Source of the DNA: Bog-159 sp049511415
GTDB taxonomy: Bacteria > Acidobacteriota > Terriglobia > Bryobacterales > Bryobacteraceae
Direction: 5' to 3'
Length of the DNA stretch: 25,075 nt
Assembly (NCBI GenBank): GCA_049511415.1
Contig: JBEKYC010000089.1
Coordinates: 1 to 25,075 of the forward strand
Of the stretch, positions 22,366 to 25,075 are shown piece by piece. Every line of letters starts with the position of its first letter. Position 1 is the stretch's first letter. The position numbers and the translations under genes are program-made. Under the pieces are notes generated by a model. That model made no database searches, was not told where the DNA came from, and saw only the letters and a program-made list of their open reading frames with translations.

Positions 22366-23571
22366 TCAGCCGGCCCATTCCCGCAGCATACGTTCACCAA
22401 CCCCGGCAAACTCCGGATGATCTTTCATATGGGAGCGGACCTCTTTTGCCGTCTCCTGAATCGCTTCCGCGATGCGCTCCAAAATCTGCCGAATCCGCGC
22501 AGGCGAACCGCCCGCCCGCGTTTCACCGAGTCTTCTCAGTTCCTTTGCCGTCGGCCATTGGGTCGATCCGTTGAGCGTCAGCGCCAGGCTGTCCTTGGCC
22601 ATGTACACGGACGTAGTCACCAGATCGTACACCGGCGCCAGCCGTGCCTCTCCCAGCACATCATCATAGACGATCCCGAAGTTCTTCAGGTGCGCGTCGC
22701 CATTGCGTAGCGCGCAGTTAAGCGCAATCAGCGTAAAAAGCTTCTCCAGATCTTCGTGGACATGCGTGGAATTCGCAAACTGCGCAAACCGCTTCATCAC
22801 CGAGGTCTCGTAGCTGCCGCGGTATTTTTCGTCGGTCCGCCGCGCATTCAACGCGCAAAAATCCTCAAATCCCCGATACGTCCCGTCCGCGCGCAGATCG
22901 AAGCGGTCGATCACCAGCGCCATGCCGTCTTCCGCCAGCCGAAAAGAAGGCACGTCGAGCCCACACCGGCGCGCGGCCGTAAGGCAGAAAAACTCATTGG
23001 CGGCCAATTGCGGGTATTCGTTCCCTTCCCACAGTTTCACGATATGGGTTGCGCCCTTAAAGCTCTGCGAAAGCCGGCGGTCGCCGTGCTCTATTTGGGC
23101 AAAAGCTTCTTCGTCGCGCACCAAAACCTTCGGCTGCACACCGCTGATACCCGAGAAGGTTGCGAACTTCTCGATCAGATACAAAAACAGGTCCCTGCCG
23201 CGCCTGCGTGCGAGAATCTCATCCACGGACTGAAACGGCACGTCCTCGTGCAACTGCTCCTTGTCGCCCGTATAGCGAATCCGCCCAACCTGCGAACGCC
23301 CAACCACCGACAGCAGATCGAACTCGTCAAATGTCCCCGTAGCTTTCGCGAAAGCCAGGCGAAGGCGCTCGCGTAGGAAGCCCTCAGGCAGGTTCATCTC
23401 AAAAATCGGCAGCAGCCCAAAGGTCGCGTTCCAGGAAGCCAGCCGTACGGGCATTGTGACGGAAACCGCACGGCCGGCCGCTGTGTCCGGCAGGTAGGCG
23501 AACGTACTGCCGCGCGCCCCGTGGCGGTCGAATAGCCCGGCCTCAGCCCCGTCGGTCCAGACCTTGATCAT
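22366..23571 (-). CDS. hipA: HipA-like toxin kinase
   Basis: HipA toxins are Ser/Thr kinases with a PI3/4-kinase-like fold; E. coli HipA phosphorylates glutamyl-tRNA synthetase and is held inactive by HipB. Here the N-terminal couple_hipA domain is present (FAYLPDTAAGRAVSVTMP, FEMNLPEGFLRERL). Then come the Gly-rich loop SGISGVQPKVLV (140-151), the ATP Lys179 in HIVKLW, an anchoring Glu193, and the catalytic loop NGDAHLKN (Asp292, Asn297). The metal-binding Asp316 sits in APVYDL. The length of 401 aa is typical (E. coli 440). The loop has Gly141 where E. coli HipA has Ser150, but keeps Ser143. GGAGG lies 6 bases before ATG 23571, which overlaps hipB by 29 bases. Target and activity are not known. 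Confidence 0.92.
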   Translation of the reverse strand: MIKVWTDGAEAGLFDRHGARGSTFAYLPDTAAGRAVSVTMPVRLASWNATFGLLPIFEMNLPEGFLRERLRLAFAKATGTFDEFDLLSVVGRSQVGRIRYTGDKEQLHEDVPFQSVDEILARRRGRDLFLYLIEKFATFSGISGVQPKVLVRDEEAFAQIEHGDRRLSQSFKGATHIVKLWEGNEYPQLAANEFFCLTAARRCGLDVPSFRLAEDGMALVIDRFDLRADGTYRGFEDFCALNARRTDEKYRGSYETSVMKRFAQFANSTHVHEDLEKLFTLIALNCALRNGDAHLKNFGIVYDDVLGEARLAPVYDLVTTSVYMAKDSLALTLNGSTQWPTAKELRRLGETRAGGSPARIRQILERIAEAIQETAKEVRSHMKDHPEFAGVGERMLREWAG

Positions 23572-23821
23572 CGCGGTCCTCCTGCATCAATTCGTCCAGA
23601 GTGGGGCGGCGCGACCTCGCCGGCTGCAGCGTCAGTTCAAGCCCCAGCGCGGCGAGCAGTTTTGCGATCTTTGAAAAGCCCATCTCCCCTGCGCGTCCAT
23701 TTTCCAGCGCGTCGAGCGTGGCGCGACTGATCCCAGCCCGGCGTGCGAGTTTCGCCTGGCTCAGATTGAAGCCTTTGCGCCGCGCAGCGATCTGGCTGCC
23801 GATGGAAGGGAGGTCAGCCAC
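23543..23821 (-). CDS. hipB: HipB-like antitoxin and operon repressor (HTH)
   Basis: The 92-aa protein is an HTH_3/XRE-type regulator: helix-turn-helix elements fall in IGSQIAARRKGFNLSQAKLA and RRAGISRATLDALENGRAG, followed by the KIAKLLAALGLELTLQP segment typical of HipB-type antitoxins. The ~25-residue acidic C-terminal tail (DELMQEDRDDQ) is probably flexible and may contact HipA. It precedes and overlaps hipA by 29 bases, the classic hipBA order. The start is GTG 23821, for which no ATG alternative exists in frame. The promoter's -10 ends only about 6 bases upstream, so translation probably starts from a leaderless transcript. Two TGCCyA/TrGGCA inverted repeats in front are the likely operators. 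Confidence 0.9.
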   Translation of the reverse strand: MADLPSIGSQIAARRKGFNLSQAKLARRAGISRATLDALENGRAGEMGFSKIAKLLAALGLELTLQPARSRRPTLDELMQEDRDDQGLDRRG

Positions 23822-23822
23822 A

Positions 23823-23840
23823 TGCCTATTATATTAGGCA
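23823..23840. promoter_or_regulatory. HipB operator O1 (inverted repeat over the -10)
   Basis: TGCCTATTATATTAGGCA has perfect 6-bp arms TGCCTA/TAGGCA around a 6-base core. It covers the -10 of the hipB promoter, so a bound HipB dimer would block RNA polymerase. A sister site with the same TGCC-yA/TrGGCA arms lies 40 bp upstream, centre to centre. Confidence 0.65.
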
Positions 23841-23856
23841 ATTAGTAAAATTGCAA
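23828..23856 (-). promoter_or_regulatory. hipBA promoter
   Basis: On the minus strand a -35 TTGCAA (23856-23851) is followed by exactly 17 bases and a consensus -10 TATAAT (23833-23828). The predicted start is at 23822-23821, on the GTG start codon itself, giving a leaderless hipB mRNA. It is the best match to a vegetative promoter in the window. Confidence 0.75.
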
Positions 23857-23862
23857 TCCTAA

Positions 23863-23880
23863 TGCCCAGTGTATTGGGCA
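23863..23880. promoter_or_regulatory. HipB operator O2 (inverted repeat upstream of the -35)
   Basis: TGCCCAGTGTATTGGGCA has perfect arms TGCCCA/TGGGCA around six bases; with the flanking A and T the arms extend to 7 bp (23862-23881). It sits just upstream of the -35. It shares arm consensus and spacing with O1 (TGCCyA-N6-TrGGCA), which supports recognition by one dimeric HTH protein, most simply HipB. Confidence 0.6.
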
Positions 23881-23905
23881 TAGCGGGACCGCCGGACTGA
23901 GCGGA

Positions 23906-24115
23906 TCATGCTGCCACGATGTACTCTGCGATGGTGCGCGGCTCCGGAATCGCCTCGCCATCCTCGGCCATGCCGGCCAGATGCATACGAATGGCGTCGC
24001 GGATCAGATCCGTGGTCTCCTCGAGTGAAGCCCCAGCCGCAACGCACCCCGGCAGATCCGGCACGTGGGCGCTGTAACCGGTGTCGGTTCTTTCGAACAA
24101 AACGGCATATCTCAT
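23906..24115 (-). CDS. hicB: HicB-family antitoxin, no HicA partner seen
   Basis: This 69-aa protein matches the HicB-like antitoxin domain, a partial RNase H fold: YAVLFERTDTGYSAHVPDLP, GCVAAGASLEETTDLIRDAI, and a terminal AIPEPRTIAEYIVAA. It lacks the C-terminal DNA-binding extension found in longer HicB proteins. HicB normally neutralises the HicA mRNA interferase, encoded next to it, usually upstream. Here the upstream side (24121 on) is an IS256 transposase remnant on the opposite strand, and downstream there are only 24 bases before the hip operators, so hicA is missing or lies elsewhere. ATG 24115 has GAGG 9-11 bases upstream. Its promoter may have been replaced by the insertion-sequence sequence. 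Transcription would run into hipB. Confidence 0.85.
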   Translation of the reverse strand: MRYAVLFERTDTGYSAHVPDLPGCVAAGASLEETTDLIRDAIRMHLAGMAEDGEAIPEPRTIAEYIVAA

Positions 24116-24120
24116 GGGCC

Positions 24121-24560
24121 AGCCTCAACTATGTGAGCTGGAAGGAGGCAAGCGGGTGGCTGGAGATAAAAGCCATCTACCGAGCAGCCACCGAACGGGA
24201 GGCGGAGCGTGAGTTGACGGCGTTCATCGCAGAATGGGGCCAGAAGTATCAAGCCATCGGAAAGCATGGCGGGATCAGTGGGAGCGCATCACGCTCTTTT
24301 TTGAGTTTCCGGCCGAGGTGCGCCAGGTGATTTATACGACCAACGCAGTGGAATCGCTGCACATGAGCATGCGCAAAATCATCGAGACGCGGGGCTCGTT
24401 TCCGAGTGAAGAAGCGGCTTTGAGGCTGCTGTACTTAGCCTTGCGCATTGTTAGCGCGAAATGGGAGACGATCCAATATTGGAAGCAAGCGCTGAACCGG
24501 TTCGAGATTCTGTGGGGGGATCGCATCCGAGCGGCCCGCGGGCAGGAGTACGCGGCATGA
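24121..24560 (+). pseudogene. IS256-family transposase remnant, 5'-truncated and frameshifted
   Basis: The remnant reads LNYVSWKEASGWLEIKAIY, then TEREAERELTAFIAEWGQKY, then a shift of frame near 24264, then AWRDQWERITLFFEFPAEV, QVIYTTNAVESLHMSMRK and EAALRLLYLALRIVSAKW. These are the C-terminal third of IS256-type (Mutator-like) DDE transposases. The Glu of YTTNAVES is the third catalytic residue; the two Asp positions and the rest of the N terminus (roughly 250 residues) are absent. A single missing base relative to the intact gene would explain the frameshift. It begins within a few bases of the hicB start codon. It cannot make active transposase. Confidence 0.85.
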
Positions 24561-24776
24561 CGGCGGAGGGCAGCCATCAGCCTGCGGCAGCAAGGAATTT
24601 GAATCGCCCCCTTTCTCGTTTCCCCCTCCGGGGGCAAGCCGGGGGCACCGCCGCCTCCGCTGCGCTACGGCTCGCGCAAAAAACCGGCTCGCGCAAAAAA
24701 CCGTGAGCTTCCGGCAAGCTTGCATGACGTCACCGGGGAGAACTGATAAGGTCAGTCTTGCGCCGGAGGACTGATG
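24561..24776. other. Noncoding junction between two insertion-sequence remnants
   Basis: I see no convincing gene here. The stretch holds runs of G and C (CCCCCTCCGGGGGC, AAGCCGGGGGCACC), a 17-bp tandem repeat, and CTGATAAGGTCAG near 24745. It presumably includes the right flank of the IS256 remnant and the left end of the IS66-like element, but I could not identify a definite terminal inverted repeat or target duplication. Confidence 0.5.
24668..24701. repeat. 17-bp tandem repeat, two perfect copies
   Basis: The unit CGGCTCGCGCAAAAAAC occurs at 24668-24684 and again directly at 24685-24701. Two copies joined head to tail inside the junction between two mobile-element remnants suggest slippage or a duplication left by an insertion or deletion event. 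No coding role is evident. Confidence 0.8.
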
Positions 24777-25075
24777 ATGCCGCGACCAACCCCTGCCGTA
24801 CCAGCGGATCTGCAAGAACTGAGTGGACGTTTTGAAGATTGCCGTCGGACGCGGCGGGGGAAATTGCCGATTCCGGAGCCGTTGTGGACGGCGGCCGCGG
24901 AACTAGCGCGATCGCACGGCGTGTGCCAGACGGCCCAGGTTCTGCGATTGGAGTATAAAAAGCTCAAGCAGTTGACGGATGGGGAAGCGAGCGGTAAGCC
25001 GGTTCGGCGTCGACGTTCTCCAGCGCCGGCCACCTTTATGGAACTGGCGCCCCTACCGACCGCGGCTGCAGAGTG
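24777..25075 (+). CDS. IS66-type element accessory protein (5' part, runs off window)
   Basis: The open frame reads MPRPTPAVPADLQELSGRFE, then IPEPLWTAAAELARSHGVCQ, then LRLEYKKLKQLTDG, and AFTER a basic linker PATFMELAPLPTAAAE, with no stop before the window end. This layout (short protein with an ELxxRFExxR helix, IPExLWxxAxELA, LxLxYxxLK, and ATFMELAP) resembles the small protein found ahead of tnpB in IS66-type elements of Acidobacteria and Planctomycetes. I rely on memory of the pattern, not an alignment. GGAGG (24765-24769) lies 7 bases before ATG 24777; an adjacent ATG at 24774 is possible. The neighbouring tnpB and tnpC genes should follow to the right. Confidence 0.65.
   Translation, partial: MPRPTPAVPADLQELSGRFEDCRRTRRGKLPIPEPLWTAAAELARSHGVCQTAQVLRLEYKKLKQLTDGEASGKPVRRRRSPAPATFMELAPLPTAAAE

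Noticed and set aside
23859..24128. 89-aa minus-strand open frame overlapping hicB
   Set aside because: Alternate frame of the hicB region; only the 69-aa frame matches the HicB family.
24668..24701. CRISPR-like repeat
   Set aside because: Only two directly abutting 17-bp copies without spacers; no cas genes in the window.
24461..24706. 81-aa plus-strand open frame at the IS256 end
   Set aside because: Out of frame with the transposase remnant, runs into low-complexity noncoding sequence and has no SD or motif.

Overview
The window is a high-GC chromosomal segment that looks acidobacterial, most likely from the Bryobacter/Solibacter side of the phylum. The main reasons are two very large orphan FtsX/MacB-type permeases of the ADOP kind (acidobacterial duplicated orphan permease), and a density of secreted cytochrome c, ThuA, TIM-barrel and thioredoxin-fold proteins. 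Many starts are TTG or GTG and many lack a clear Shine-Dalgarno (SD) sequence. The taxon is inferred from gene content and the first ~128 nt of a 16S gene; it was not tested by alignment.

Left edge (1-598): the 5' end of a 16S rRNA gene on the minus strand, with a leader, a boxA-like element and a good promoter carrying an A-tract upstream. Region 599-7364: an exported protein of unknown function; a minus-strand group of bS21 (rpsU), a double zinc-ribbon protein and a CPBP membrane protease; divergent glgC (ADP-glucose synthesis for glycogen); then a converging pair of minus-strand genes, an exported coiled-coil protein followed by an ADOP permease.

Region 7448-13942: an exported DUF255 thioredoxin-fold protein and a small unknown gene on plus. 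Facing them is a tightly packed minus-strand cluster: cytochrome c/copper-monooxygenase-like protein, ThuA-like protein, sugar isomerase-like TIM barrel and a double-thioredoxin redoxin, coupled by 4, 4 and 20 bp overlaps, then a bacilliredoxin-like protein. A second, rearranged ADOP permease (13989-16577) lies just upstream on the same strand. The cluster looks like a periplasmic oxidation or sugar-modification module, but its substrate cannot be read from sequence.

Region 16712-20487 (plus): a DUF1801 protein, an exported amidohydrolase, and an eno-gpmA pair covering two consecutive steps of lower glycolysis. Region 20493-24115 (minus): a hipB-hipA toxin-antitoxin operon with a clear promoter and two inverted-repeat operators, followed by a membrane-anchored CocE-type hydrolase, and preceded by an orphan hicB antitoxin gene.

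Right edge (24121-25075): a mobile-element zone. A 5'-truncated, frameshifted IS256-family transposase remnant abuts the start of hicB, and the first small gene of what looks like an IS66-type element runs off the window. The most unusual points are the four-gene overlap cluster, the internal duplication in the second ADOP permease, the hipBA promoter/operator architecture with a predicted leaderless GTG start, and the hicB/IS256 junction. I saw no CRISPR array or tRNA gene.
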